64,000 nucleotides of DNA from Phyllostachys edulis (GCA_036346405.1 CM070548.1:64752877-64816876); one strand, 5' to 3'; shown: positions 1-10,860, numbered from the stretch's first letter. Translations and numbers: made by a program. Notes: generated from the letters alone by a model not told the origin.

Positions 1-740
1 CTACTAGGAGCTCACCTAGGGTGTAGATGACATCGGGGGAAGGTTGGAGAAGTGTGTCGATGTTGAGCAGCGGCGGCGTAGAGGTGGCTCACGATGCTGG
101 CGCGTTATGGTGTTGGAGATGCTTCAAGAAGCAGCACTTTACATCCCTAGGGTCCTAAAGATGGTGTAGGAGCGAGGAATCGAACATGGACTCATTGGAG
201 TGACGTCGAACAAAAAAGGAATCGGCAGTGGCCAGATTTGGGGAAGAGTTAGTTTTCAGCGATTCCCTGAGCTTGGGTCCACATTGAGTAAGAAAGAAAC
301 ATAAGTGGGGTATGGAATGCGATATGACGTGGTTAGATGAGGTTTAAGCTCACCAGAGCGTCAAGAACATGAAGGCCTGGATCGAGGTGTGCGCCAGAGG
401 TGAGGAAGATGATAGCTTGTCCTCGCTACTGGGTTCCCGGGGATGCATTAAGCAAAGGAGGACTATCAGTGAGGTAAGGGACACATGGTGACACAGGTGG
501 CAAAGGCAAGGAAGCTCACCCTAGCTAGAAGCATTGTAGGGCTTGTTCACCGGCGTTGAGAACAACGCACTCGTTCTCGACGATTCAGAGAGCTAGAAGC
601 TCGAAGAAAGCGTGAGATGGAATGAGGGGCGAGCTGGAGAGATGGTGACGTGCTCAGGGGCTTAAGTAGCAGTGAGTAGAGCGCGAGATGATCGGTGAGA
701 AAAAGCGACCACTGGAGAACTCGCACTCTTGCCTTCGGTT
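1..740. other. No gene recognised; LTR-leader-like sequence
   Basis: I see no convincing coding exon here. The GC-rich sequence with scattered short ORFs resembles, in texture only, the transcribed leader of a minus-oriented LTR such as the one near 59.8-60.3 kb. A CTTAAG-containing AT patch near 650 could be a decayed minus-strand TATA region. No terminus or target duplication was found, so the assignment is weak. Confidence 0.25.
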
Positions 741-1490
741 TTATTTTTATTTCTAATTTCAGTTTTATTGTGCTTGACATTGACTATTTTACTCTGGAAT
801 TAATATGGAAATCAAAATGCTGATTTTTTTTATATTTTTTATTCTAGGTTTTAGTTTTATTGTACTTTGACGTGTACTCTTTCTTTTAATCTAGATCGTT
901 ATAATCTAGACCCACCATAATCGACGGTGTATATATTTTCTTTATTTTGTATTCCGAATTACAATTATTTAGGAATTTTACTTTGGAGTTCGTATTGAAA
1001 TCAAATAGTTGATTTTACTTTGTTTTTTTGTTCTGAATTTGAGTTATTTTTTGGTTAGATTTCGTATACTGATACAATTACCAATTATTTTTAAATTTTT
1101 ATTGCGATTTATAATTTTTGGAATACGTATCGAAATCAAATTCTAATTTTATTTTATTTTTATTCTAATTTCAGCTTTTTGTTGGATTTAGTATACAAAT
1201 CTATTTGCTATTTTTTTATGCTTGATTATAATTATTTAGGGCTTTTACTTAGAAAATTTGTATGGAAATTAAATTGCTAATTTTGTTTTATTTTTATTCT
1301 CAATTTCAATTTTATTGTACTTGTCATGGACTCTTTTACTTATGAATTCTTATGGAAATTAAACTGCTGATTTTATTTTATTTTTTATTTTGAATTTTAG
1401 TTTTATTGTGCTTGACATAGACACTTTCTTTTGATCTAGACTGTTATAATCTGGACCCACCATGATCGATGGTGTATATGTTTTTGTACG
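741..1490. repeat. AT-rich block of diverged direct repeats
   Basis: A motif like ATGGAAATYAAAYTGCTRA recurs near 804, 993, 1127, 1261 and 1351, each time followed by TTTTATTTTATTTTT-like runs. A second motif beginning GATCTAGA, followed by GTTATAATCTRGACCCACCA, occurs near 890 and 1433. The copies are imperfect and their spacing varies (90-190 bp), so this looks like an old, internally duplicated repeat rather than a young tandem array. No coding potential. Confidence 0.55.
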
Positions 1491-1587
1491 GATTAACGTG
1501 GAATTTCTTGCCCTTGAAAGATTACTTTATAAGATAATAGATAGATGATATTTTTTTCTTCTAAAATTTGTACGTCCAAACGGGCCA

Positions 1588-1967
1588 ACCGGGAACTTTT
1601 TTAATTAATTAACCTTTTTTTGAATTTTATTTTAAAGTTAACCCCCGACGCACTTTATTTTCAATTCTGACTCCTTTGGTCACGCCATGGGTGGTAGCGT
1701 GACAAAACAACACTGTCATGTGTCAGGATAAGTCTTCAAAATAGCATTTTTGTCACGCCACTGGTTGTGGCGTGACCAAATAACACTGTCACGCCACTTC
1801 CAGTGGTGTGACAAGAGTTTGGCTAGAAATGGGCTGGCGTGGCAGTGTTATTTTGTCACGCCACGGGTGGTGGCATAATCAAAGGGATCAGAATTGGAAA
1901 TAAAGTGTGCCGGATGTTAACTTTAAAATAAAATTCAAAAACAGGTTAATTAATATAAAAAATTCGC
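1588..1967. mobile_element. Inverted-repeat (MITE-like) element upstream of XRCC3
   Basis: Two arms of about 115 bp, 1601-1715 and 1839-1955, are reverse complements with roughly 85% identity by eye. Each arm contains the AATTTTATTTTAAAGTTAAC block, then an ACTTTATTTYCAATTCTGA-type block, then GTCACGCCA. The 120-bp centre holds two further short hairpins around GTCACGCCAC (about 1754-1778 and 1788-1812). It has no ORF. I could not define a clean target-site duplication, so the superfamily is open; a Mutator-like or other foldback MITE is possible. Its right end lies about 135 bp before the XRCC3 start codon. Confidence 0.75.
1954..1960 (+). promoter_or_regulatory. Candidate TATA box for XRCC3
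   Basis: TATAAAA lies 140 bp before the chosen ATG. It overlaps the outer edge of the inverted-repeat element's right arm, so the element may supply or have displaced the core promoter. Position and sequence fit a plant TATA box, but transcription is not shown. Confidence 0.4.
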
Positions 1968-2100
1968 CAACCGAAGCCATATTTAATGTCGAAATATTGG
2001 CCCAATTCGGCCCTAAAAAACCCCATCCCGGGGAAACTGCCGCGCAATTCAAACCCAGATTGTGAAACCCCAACCCCCTTGGGCGGCGAGCTCGCCGGCG

Positions 2101-2961
2101 ATGCGGCCGCCGGAGCCCAAGGCCCAGTCCACCACCTCCTCTTACGGCCAACAGGAGCCCCGACCGGAGAACCCCCTTCTCCTTCCCTCCTCCCGTGCCT
2201 CCAAGCTCTCCCTCAGCTGCTCCCTCCTCGACCGCCTCCTCTTCTGCGGCCTCCCCGCCGCTTCCGTCACCGAGATCGCCGGCGAGTCCGCCTCCGGCAA
2301 GACCCAACTCTGCCTCCAGCTCGCTCTCCTCGCACCACTCTCCCCGCTCTCCTCCTGCCTCTTCTTCCACTCCGAACTCCCGTTCCCCCTCCGCCGCCTC
2401 CGCCTCCTCGCCCCAAAATCCCACCCTGAAATCCTCGACCACGTCCTCGTTGCCGCCGTCCACTCCCCCTCCGATCTCCTCTCCCTCCCCTCCCGCGCCC
2501 AGCACCACCTCTCCCACCCTAGTCACTCCCCCAACCGCCTCCCCATCCGCCTCATCCTCCTCGACTCCGTCGCCTCCCTCTTCCGCGCCGACTTCGACGC
2601 CTCACCCGCCGACCTCAAGCGCCGCTCCGCGCTGTTCTTCAAGATATCCACAAAACTGAAGGAGCTGGCGTACAGGCACCAGTGCATAGTGGTGGTGACC
2701 AACCAGGTGGTGGACGTGGTGGAGGGGGAGGCCGGGAACACCGTGGCGTGGTCTTCGGGGCGGCGGGTGAGCCCCGCGCTGGGGCTCGCGTGGGCTAACT
2801 GCGTCAACACTCGACTATTCCTGACGCGGGAGGTTGACCGCGCCGGCGGGAGCGCGAGGAGGCGCATGAAGGTGGCGTTCGCGCCACACCTGCCGGAGCG
2901 GGCGTGCGAATTTGTGATACGGAGGGACGGCGTGTTCGGCGTCGAGCCGACGGAGAGGTAG
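2101..2961 (+). CDS. XRCC3: XRCC3-like RAD51 paralogue (homologous recombination)
   Basis: A single open frame of 286 codons, close to the roughly 300 residues of plant XRCC3. The Walker A loop GESASGKT is at residues 61-68, preceded by the family's SLSCSLLDRLL and GLPAASVTEIAG stretches. The Walker B strand RLILLD is at about 150-155. IVVVTNQV and a GRRVSPALGLAWANCVNTR block near the C-terminus match the RecA-fold core of XRCC3. In plants XRCC3 pairs with RAD51C in the nucleus and helps RAD51 in double-strand-break repair and meiosis (family knowledge). I chose the ATG at 2101, which has G at -3; the frame is open upstream, but only through a GTG at 2062. The 5' half is strongly C-rich, as in many grass genes. 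No intron is needed. It is the only intact-looking host gene in the window. Confidence 0.93.
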   Translation: MRPPEPKAQSTTSSYGQQEPRPENPLLLPSSRASKLSLSCSLLDRLLFCGLPAASVTEIAGESASGKTQLCLQLALLAPLSPLSSCLFFHSELPFPLRRLRLLAPKSHPEILDHVLVAAVHSPSDLLSLPSRAQHHLSHPSHSPNRLPIRLILLDSVASLFRADFDASPADLKRRSALFFKISTKLKELAYRHQCIVVVTNQVVDVVEGEAGNTVAWSSGRRVSPALGLAWANCVNTRLFLTREVDRAGGSARRRMKVAFAPHLPERACEFVIRRDGVFGVEPTER

Positions 2962-3990
2962 GAGCTCTTTATCTTTGGTCATGACTCATGACCTGTTCGA
3001 TGGAATGTGCCTGTGGGTAAATGGATTTGACACAGTGTAAAAAGATTTGGCCTTTTAACTTGAATTATGCAATGGTTGGAAAGGCATATAATTTAAGTTT
3101 GTTGCAATACAATGTCCTATTGGTTAAACTTGTTTGGGGATTTGGTAAACTTGTTGCGTCTAGTTCTGAAGTCTGAACTCTGAAGACAGGAACTAGATTC
3201 TTGCCTTATTGGATGCTTGGTTGAACTTTGAAGGGTACTGATTATGTACCATGAAAAATTAACTTTTTCAGTGGAATTTGTCAAAGTGAACCTTAAACTT
3301 TAATAATGAGCAATTTGGTGCCTGTGAAGACTATTGTTGTTGATACAGTACATTGTGGAATCAACAACCTTAAACTTCAATAATGAGCAACTTGGTACTT
3401 ATGATGCTATCGACAGTAATACACCATCAGAAGATGTGGACTATCTTTCAGTTGAAATATTCGTATCCTGCAATGATTAAATCATTGTGCTCATGCTCAT
3501 GGCGATATACTCGAATTTCTGTAATGAGATAATAAAGGGCCCAGCAAAATTTACGTGCTCAGCATGTAAATGTTAAATATGAGACATAACCCGAAGATGC
3601 GAAGAATATACCAAAGAAAGGAATCAAATAAGGCATTTAGTACTAGAATTGACTAATTGAGTATTACTATGGTAGTATGCATGGTCCATTTCGAAAAATA
3701 CTAATAATTCAACACAAATTTGTGTCATTCCTACAGGAATATAATTTGTGAGATCCATCATCCAGGGTTTAGTTTTTGCATTATAAAAAAAGTTGATGTA
3801 TAAACTCATGTTTTCCCAAGTTTGATTGTGAATTGAGTAAACATTCACAACTTTTACATATGAATTACAATGGGCCCTGTTGACTAAATTAAAATGCGTC
3901 CGAGCTACAAATCAACATGTAAATGAGAGACGGTTGGAAAATTATGTCATAAACATTCAGATTATTTGTTACCTTAGCAAACTCGACAGT
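2962..3990. other. XRCC3 3' flank; one short direct repeat, no gene
   Basis: AT-rich non-coding sequence. A 31-bp direct repeat with two differences occurs at 3289-3319 and 3366-3396 (core TAAACTTYAATAATGAGCAA). It probably includes the XRCC3 3' UTR. The minus-strand ORF at 3624-3848 has no recognisable features. Confidence 0.5.
3531..3536 (+). terminator. Candidate poly(A) signal downstream of XRCC3
   Basis: AATAAA about 570 bases after the XRCC3 stop codon. It is the first canonical hexamer I noticed on this strand. Plant 3' ends are loose, so this is only suggestive. Confidence 0.3.
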
Positions 3991-5340
3991 ATTTAAGGTT
4001 GCGTTTGGATGGGTGAACGAAGTTGGATGGTACATGATGGATGGGATGAAGTTGAATGTGATGGTACAAGTAGGGTGTTTGGTTGGTTAGACGTGATGAC
4101 ACAAGATTTTGTTTGGTTGATTGGATGTGATGGTCCTGAATGGTTCAAGTTGGTGTTTGGTTTGATGGATGAAGGTGGGTACTAGAGGTGGTGAGTTTAC
4201 TCTTCAAATAGTAATTCTGACAATTCTCATTATATTTGAGCAGTCATAAGTGATGCAAGTAAAATTTCAGTTGTCCGAGAATGCAATCCCGATTATTTTT
4301 TATTGAATTTAATTGAAATTTATTTTATTCATTTAAAATATTTTTCATTTTCCGGAAACACCAAAAAATAACGTAAAATTCAAATTGCTAAAAAATGCAA
4401 GAATTTTCTACAGTAGCTAGGTCATGATTTTAGATGAATTTAGGTGGAAGAATTATTCCATTCGGAGTTAGCAAGTGAAAGTTGTAGTAGTTTGAAAATC
4501 ACGTTTTGCAAAAAGGCTGGAAAATACACTTTGGTTACTATTTATCTGATTTTAATTATTTGGTGAAATTTTGTAAAACAGTGGTGGAGATAAGGATTAC
4601 ATAGATAAAAATAAAATAAAATTATAAGACCAAAATAAATTGGTTCACCTCAATTGGAGTTCACATGAATTAGTTATGAATTTCCAAAGTTAAAAACATT
4701 TTGTAGTGTAAAAAAAAAATGGTTTTGGATTATTTTTTTTTTAAAAATAATTTCTGGGATAAAGATAAGTTTGAAACCTATTCCAAATTAAAGTTCACTT
4801 AAAAATAAAATTATCAAAATTGGTTTCAGTTGATTTGGAGTTACTTTGAATTAGTTATGCAATTTTGAAGTTATTCTATTTTGGACTGTCTGATCGCGAT
4901 TTGACGGTCCTGATTGAGTGAGATGTTCAGACGGTCCGAACGACCCAATCTATGCGGACGGCCCGATTAAGATCTAACGGTCCAGATCGCGTTGGTCGTT
5001 CGGACGGTCCGAACGGCCCAAACGATCTGGACAGTCCGATTCAAATCGAACGGCTTGTGCGTAACTCAGATGATTTTGGTTTGACTAGGGAGTTAAAAAT
5101 AGCAAATAAAATTATACAAATATAAAATTTTTTAGAGAAGCTACTGGGATGATATAGATCCCATATACATTTTGAGAACTTACTGTTCCCGATTCAAATA
5201 CTTAATATAAAATTCTTAACCAACTAGGTTTAAATAAGGACATACAAATTTATTAAGGTCAAACTGATTTCTAAAAATTTGACAAAAAAATATTTTAATT
5301 CAAGATAATTAATCTAGTATTTGATTAAATTATTTTCCAG
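3991..5340. repeat. Degenerate TE sequence, LTR-like
   Basis: 3991-4200 is a G/T-rich stretch with repeated GTTTGG and GATGG motifs, of the kind found at DNA-transposon ends. From about 4250 on, the sequence shares phrases with the LTRs elsewhere in the window: TTTGGAGTT followed by GAATTAGTTATG near 4630 and 4850, and palindromic CGGACGGTCCG patches at 4925-5020, like those near 56.9 kb. No coding capacity was seen. No intact terminus was found. Confidence 0.4.
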
Positions 5341-5460
5341 GGTTGTTTACAAGCATTTACTTTAGTTTTTCTTTTGGAGTTTCTTTTCAAGTGAGAATGA
5401 ATCCCTTCTCATCATGTTTGGTTATTAGCATTTACTCCATCATTCATAGGAGAGCTGAGT

Positions 5461-5560
5461 TTCATGCATTGCCGATGTATCACAATATACAGAAGGCTAT
5501 AACCATCAGTTTCATGCATTCCAGATGTATCACAATATACAGAAGACTATAGCCATCCAG
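5461..5560. repeat. Tandem duplication, 50-bp unit, two copies
   Basis: TTCATGCATT starts at 5461 and again at 5511. Both copies run through GATGTATCACAATATACAGA with only a few differences. It lies just beyond the 3' side of the Myb/SANT-like gene. Confidence 0.85.
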
Positions 5561-5822
5561 AATTCCGAATGGAGAGAACCTGAAGAACAACTGAACAAAG
5601 GATACATTATTAAGACAGTGAGCAGTGGAAACATCTGACACAAAAAGGAATTCTGACAACAGAGACAACAGAGATGTTCAACATTGGCATACAAAAGAAG
5701 TCCATACATATAGGGACTATCACACTAGTCATACTTCAACCACATAAATAGGTTTACAACCGCATACATAGGTTGACTCCTTGACACCAAAATAAGTCTT
5801 GCTCCAATTGGGTATAGCTAGT

Positions 5823-6722
5823 TCATAGATTATTGTTACTAATGTACCTAGCAACCCAAACAATCTTGTTTGACAAGCTCAACTTGTTGAATGCACGGGC
5901 AAGAGAAACATTCTCACACAAATAAGCATAGTAGTGCGTGAGATGTGCTTCCTCAAATCCTGGGAGATCCATCATATTGTCCCAAAGGTCTTCAGAAACA
6001 TCAGTATCTGCAGTACCAACCTTCTCAATAGCTTTAGCAAGCCTTTCTACGCTAGTGGTCATGAAAAAATACAAATCATCATCAGTAGATAACTTGGCCC
6101 TCTTTGGTGGTTTACTTGCCAATGAGTCACCTCCACATGTGGCGGACAATGTCACCTCTTCGACACTACCATGTCCAGCAGCTCTTTGACCTTTATCATC
6201 AGTTGGAGCCTTTGGTGTTTCATCATCCGAGATTTCGTTAACATCTGTACCAATAGGGTCATTTGCTCCCTTTGCATACTTTCCGGTAGCCATGCTATTC
6301 CCAAATATAGTGGCCATCTCATGATAGTGCTCAAGGGGAGTGTTCAAGTAGTCAGCATCACCACGGTGATCCTAGACAATAAAGTAGATTTGAAACTAGG
6401 TATGATAGGAAAATAAGTTTGATAGACATGAACATACAGAAATTACCTTGACATGACTAGTGTAATGTCCATGCTCAAGCCTGATAGTGCATGTGTTTTC
6501 ATCCCAAAGAGCACCACTTAGGTTTTGGAGCTTGCCTATCTTTGCCCAAATTTTTCTCCACTTCCTCAGGTGATTTTGAACCTGATCTCCAGTAACATCC
6601 ACCTTTAGATGGTCATTCAGGGCCCTAACACAATTGTTGAGGTGCACTTTTTTGAAACCAGTGCATGTTCTATTGCCACTAGCCACAAGATTAGCCAAGT
6701 GGGTCAACACAAATGTAGACAT
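5823..6722 (-). CDS. Myb/SANT-like protein of a PIF/Harbinger element
   Basis: Two exons on the minus strand: 6722-6447 (92 codons) and 6371-5823 (182 codons and a stop). They are joined by an intron with a GTAAT donor at 6446 and a CTAG acceptor at 6372; phase 0 is kept and gives 274 residues. The N-terminus has the Myb/SANT-like fold used by PIF/Harbinger second ORFs and L10-interacting-MYB-type plant proteins: GFKKVHLN, VTGDQVQNHLRKWRKIWAKI and LEHYHEMATIFG. The C-terminal half has a basic KPPKRAK patch. In this superfamily the Myb-like protein binds subterminal DNA and helps import the transposase (family knowledge). The helix 1 residues VVWTNA lie in frame just upstream of the ATG, but that frame meets a TAA. 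A neighbouring frame with an ATG begins MDSNMG, so an N-terminal frameshift is likely and the gene may be dead. Confidence 0.75.
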
Positions 6723-6922
6723 TGCATTTGTCCAAACAACCCCACCACCAAGCAGTTACCCCATGTTATCCCCATGTTAGAGTCCATTTCCTCGAACCAC
6801 GTAATGCAGGAAAATAAGAAGTGACATAAAACATTTCTAATAAGTCCATACATGGTTCACGTACAACTCATCACAAATAATAGGTTCCCATATCACTCAT
6901 CACAATTACATGCATTACATAT

Positions 6923-7117
6923 TTAATGGTTCTGGTAGTTTTGACGTGCTTCCCACATTGCATTGGCAAGAGATTGCCTTTGGTCAACCGTGGCTCTATG
7001 ATCAATAGCTTGCTCCCTCGCTGTCCTATGGGGGTTTGGTGTCCAAGAAGTCTCCGGTAGAACAGATTGGTCACTTCCTTGAGAAAGAACCCAGTTATGC
7101 AGGTGAAAGCATCTAGG
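6923..7117 (-). pseudogene. PIF/Harbinger transposase C-terminal fragment
   Basis: A minus-strand frame ending at a TAA (6923-6925) reads CFHLHNWVLSQGS, then a proline-rich linker, then QSLANAMWEARQNYQNH. The C-x2-LHN motif followed by a final ANAMW-type helix is typical of the C-terminus of plant PIF/Harbinger (HARBI1-like, DDE) transposases. The catalytic core is missing, because unrelated LTR sequence starts at about 7118. It lies upstream of, and on the same strand as, the Myb/SANT-like gene, the arrangement expected for the two ORFs of one element. Confidence 0.65.
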
Positions 7118-7790
7118 CCCCTAAAAATTATTTTGGTAATTAATGACAATATGCGAATATGGGATTAACATGTTTATTAAGTATTTACAAGGTTAAGTCC
7201 CAATGGTGAATTTGACAAGTTGGAGATGCATGCTAAAGGACAACATGAAGATCAATATGGTTCAAAGACAAGATACAAGTAGTCTAGGATCCTTTTTATG
7301 TTTGCCGGTCTTAGGAGAAAAGGATGGAAGACCGGATTTTAGGTCAAATGCCGTACTATTAAGAGGGATCATGACTAGTAGCTTGATAGCGTGTTTTTGT
7401 GCCATTTGGATCAATATAGGATCATCCATACACTTAGAATTTAATTTGAAAGCTAACTTTGCTTTATCAGGATAATCGGTAGTACCGACGTTAAGACGGC
7501 GGTACTACCGCCGCCAACAATATTACGGGATGGTGGTGTGGTACTACCAAGAACTTCGGTTATCTTACCGAAAAATAGTTGGCGGTACGTAAATTCCAGA
7601 GTGACACCATTTTGGTTTGGTGGCTTACGCCAAGCGCGGTAGTTCCGGAGTTTCCTCAGCGGTACTACCACAACGTGGTATGACCGCATTTCTTCAGCGG
7701 AACTACCGCACCTCGGTGTTACCGAAAAATCAGCGGTATGTATTTTCCAGAGAGTGCCCTTTTGGGCTCTAAGGAAAAGCGGTAGTATCG
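7118..7790. repeat. LTR-type fragment with GGTACTACCGC motifs
   Basis: The sequence begins CCTAAAAATTATTTTGGTAA and carries repeated GCGGTACTACCGC-like words (7480-7800) on both strands. I recognise this as a dispersed grass retrotransposon type, but not its family. It cuts off the Harbinger transposase at one side and abuts another LTR start at 7791. Confidence 0.45.
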
Positions 7791-8019
7791 TGTAACATCT
7801 CGGTTTTTTGAGCCTTTTTGAGGTTTTCAAAATAAAGAGAACTATTTAGTTTTAATGAGAGTTCAAAGCTTAACTTGAGATTTTTTTTAAAAAAAGAGCT
7901 TTAAATGACTAAATCAAACTTCAACTAAATAAAAGTTCGGTTTCTTTCGAGTTTGTTGGAGTTCTCTCCTTTCTCTGTTCACTCCGTGTTGCCCTTGACC
8001 CAGTTCTTTCTTCTTTAGA

Positions 8020-8660
8020 CCTCCCTTCGTCTGGATCTGAGGGTCCAGACCTCCCTTCGTTTGGATCTAAGGGTCCGAACCTCCCTTCTGTTTGGACCTT
8101 CCTTTAGGTCCAGACCTCCCCACTTTTTGTCGTGACCTCCCTTCAGTCTAGACTTCCTTGTTGGTTTAGACCTCCCTGCTGGTTTAGACCTCCCCGTTGG
8201 TTTAGACCTCCCCTCCCGTCCAGACCTTTGGGTGGTCATGGTGACCTCCAGGTGGTCTTAGAGACTTGCAAAGACCACCCTCCTAGTCTTTTTTTGCAAA
8301 GACCACCCTCCGGGTCTTTTTGCAAAGACCACCCCCTTGGGTCAAGACCACCCCTTTGGTCACGACCTCCTCTTTTGTCGTTTAGTCACGACCTCCTCTT
8401 TTGTCGTTTAGTCACGACCTCCCATTGGTCACGTGACACTCTTGTGGTCACGGCCTCCCCTGTGATCACAACCTCCCCTTGGTCACGTGACACCCTTGTG
8501 GTCACGACCTCCCCTGTGGTCACGACCTCCCCTTGGTCACGTGACACCCTTGTGGTCACGATCTCTCCTTGGTCATGTGCACCCCTTGGGCACGTGCGCC
8601 CTTTGGGTCACGACCTCCTCTTTGGTCGCGACCTCCCCTTTGTTTTGACCATCTCTTTTG
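8020..8660. repeat. Degenerate GACCTCCC minisatellite
   Basis: Dozens of GACCTCCC and GACCACCC words occur in several period classes. Examples are a 30-bp unit ending GTCACGACCTCCTCTTTTGT (8360-8420), a GCAAAGACCACCC unit (8265-8340), and a unit of about 55 bp containing TTGGTCACGTGACAC (8410-8570). The + frame ORF over it is a repeat artefact. Confidence 0.8.
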
Positions 8661-8919
8661 AGTATTGACCGACCCCATCTGTCAGTCTTGCTCACCTTCT
8701 TCTTCCTCTCGTCGTGTCATTGTCGACGCATTTGTCCTTGCGCGTTTAATGCTGTTGTGTAGCATTAAATGCTGTCGCTTCAGCGATACCCTATTTCCCC
8801 TCTTGTCTTCTTCAGTATTTGCCCCCATCATCTCCTTCACCCGCTCGGCTGTGCTTTGTCCTGTCACACGTGCCCTTGATCGTGTGCACCTCTGAGTCCT
8901 CCAGTGACTCTCCGCTGGC

Positions 8920-8926
8920 TATAAAA
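8920..8926 (+). promoter_or_regulatory. LTR TATA box
   Basis: TATAAAA in GGCTATAAAAGCC, placed inside the LTR upstream of a CT-rich leader. It is the likely U3 promoter of the truncated LTR. Confidence 0.5.
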
Positions 8927-9131
8927 GCCTGAGCAGCCCTCTTTCATCATCTTTTGCCAATTCTCTTTCTCTCGCTAGTTCTTTCGTGCTTCAAGCTTTG
9001 TCACCAAGGAGACCGCTGGAGCCTGCGTTGTCTTCAACCACCTTGCCACCAAGGATTCACCGGAGCGCTACGCCGTCTTCGATCGTCGTCGTCGCCGCCA
9101 TCGCCATCCTCCTCCAGTCTTCTTTGGCCTC

Positions 9132-9136
<5 letters not shown>

Positions 9137-9163
<27 letters not shown>
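9137..9163. repeat. (CT)n microsatellite
   Basis: An uninterrupted run of about 13 CT units in the leader of the LTR fragment. Confidence 0.9.
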
Positions 9164-9167
<4 letters not shown>

Positions 9168-9190
9168 AGTTCCTCCGTGTCCTGTTCTTT

Positions 9191-10860
9191 TTCACTCGAT
9201 TTGGAGTTAATTTGAATTAGTTATGAAATTTTAAAGTTATTTGATTTTACAGTGCAAAAATAACTAATTTCAGAAATTATAAATGCATTAAATACTTTTC
9301 TCAACCAAGCTTACCTAGCCTTGGTCACTGACGTGCGGGGTCCATTGCACAACACTCTGTTTTATTTTAATTTCTGAATTTAAATCTACCGACAGGTGGG
9401 ACCCGGCTGTCATTGACTTGGTCCATACAATAGTGCGTGGACCGAGGGTCAACACGCACGGTTCAGCGGTCCACTTGCACAGTGCACTGGGAACTTAAGT
9501 GCCTCAGGCCCACATGTCATTGACTGACGTTAAACGGTTTAAAGTTCTCGTTTTCTATTCACGGGACCCACATGTAATAGACTCACTAGCACTTAAGACA
9601 ACCATTTAATACAACAAAGCAATCATTAGGTCCTAACGGGATTTATAGCTAACCCTCTTGCTACAGTGCTGGTCGGAGTACAACAAAAACCCGAAAATGC
9701 ATTGGTTCATTGCCGGGCTTGCCGCTGGCAATGTGGTCCACGCCGGCGTGAACCAAGGCCACGAATGGACTCCCAATAGCCGTGCGCTTCTATCAGTACC
9801 AGTTGCGAGCTTCACGGCGGCCTGTAGTGGCGGCGCGCTAAAGAAGTGCGGCGGTGAGCTTTGGCTACATGTGCATGTGACCCTATGGCTATGCATTGAG
9901 CTAATTGGCGCAAGCATGCGTATCTATGGGTCATAGGGGACCTACCCGAGGGATGGAGAGGTCAGGAGAAGCTGGGTGGTGGCTTGTTGGCGGTGATGAC
10001 GACGGCGGTGCACGGCTTCACGAGGAGGGAATGACCTGGAGATGGAGAAGGGAAATGAGAGGTCGAGGGAGCTCAGGTGAGACCTATAGGTGGTGTACAA
10101 GCAATGAATTGAGTAAAAGCTTACCACACCGGGGATGGTGAAGAAAACTAGGGTTTCGGCCGAAAGAGGAGGAACTTCGAATTTCAAGTGTTCCTTTGAC
10201 GCATTGGAGAAATTAGTCGAGGGTTATCCATCCTCATGCTATAGAACACCTAAGGACATGGTGGAGATCCACGGGTGCACGCTTTGGACTTGCTCTAGAG
10301 CCGAGGAAGACACGATGACGTTCCGGCGTCTACATGCAATCATAGGAGCTCAAATCAGTGGGAATGGAGACGACGTTGAATGGAGGGAAGAGGGGACGCA
10401 ATGTCGAGGATCTTACCCGAGAAAAGAGCAAGAATGAGCTTCTTCTCCCTTAGCCACCGAGAGGGAGAATGGGCGAGAAGGAGGGTAGGGAGTGGGGTTG
10501 AAGCATGGGCAAAGACGGAAATGGCAACGGCATGAAACGACGTTGCTCTGGGTTGGTGGATGGAGCGGTGGATTGACGCCATTCACGGGGACGCGTAAAG
10601 ATGCTCGGCTGTGTGGCTTTGGTGCTCTGGGTGCGCCCTGCGCAAGGAAGAAGAAGGCCCTGACAAGTGGGCCCGCCTCGTCAACGGCTCCGCGAAGGCC
10701 GGGTCAGAGTGTGGCTCTACCGGTGCGATTAGTTTATTGGGTTCAATCGAGTCAAGTCACAACTGTTGGGTTTGGTTCGAGTCAAAATTGTTGACTAATT
10801 TCCAATTCAAACTCCTTTACTTTGACCGAGGCAGGCAGTCATGGGGAGTTAGGGAGGATT
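9191..10860 (-). repeat. LTR-like fragment, apparently minus orientation
   Basis: Phrases such as GACGTGCGGGGTCC, GTGGGACCCGGCTGTCA and GGCCCACATGTCA followed by GC-rich leader-like sequence resemble the minus-oriented LTRs at 55.9-57.0 kb and 59.6-60.5 kb. Several overlapping ORFs of under 105 codons lie on both strands, none with a known motif. No termini or duplications found. Confidence 0.35.

Larger units (their letters stand above)
7791..9190 (+). mobile_element. Truncated gypsy-type LTR, + orientation
   Basis: The start TGTAACATCTCGG is an LTR-like 5' end. It is followed by a minisatellite, a TATA box at 8920-8926, and a CT-rich leader that ends in (CT)n. This order (5' terminus, promoter about 1.1 kb in, GC-rich leader) parallels the solo LTR at 48093-51248. 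The 3' end is not seen. The following sequence looks like another LTR fragment in the opposite sense. Confidence 0.5.

Noticed and set aside
2062..2100. Upstream start of the XRCC3 frame giving 299 residues
   Set aside because: The codon at 2062 is GTG, not ATG. A nuclear plant gene should start at the ATG at 2101.
1888..2659. Long ORFs overlapping XRCC3 in other frames and on the minus strand
   Set aside because: They are glycine/glutamate-rich or proline/serine-rich mirror images of the C-rich XRCC3 coding strand, with no own motifs.
8132..8668. 178-codon + ORF
   Set aside because: It is a translation of the GACCTCCC minisatellite (RPPxxxRPPxxS repeats).
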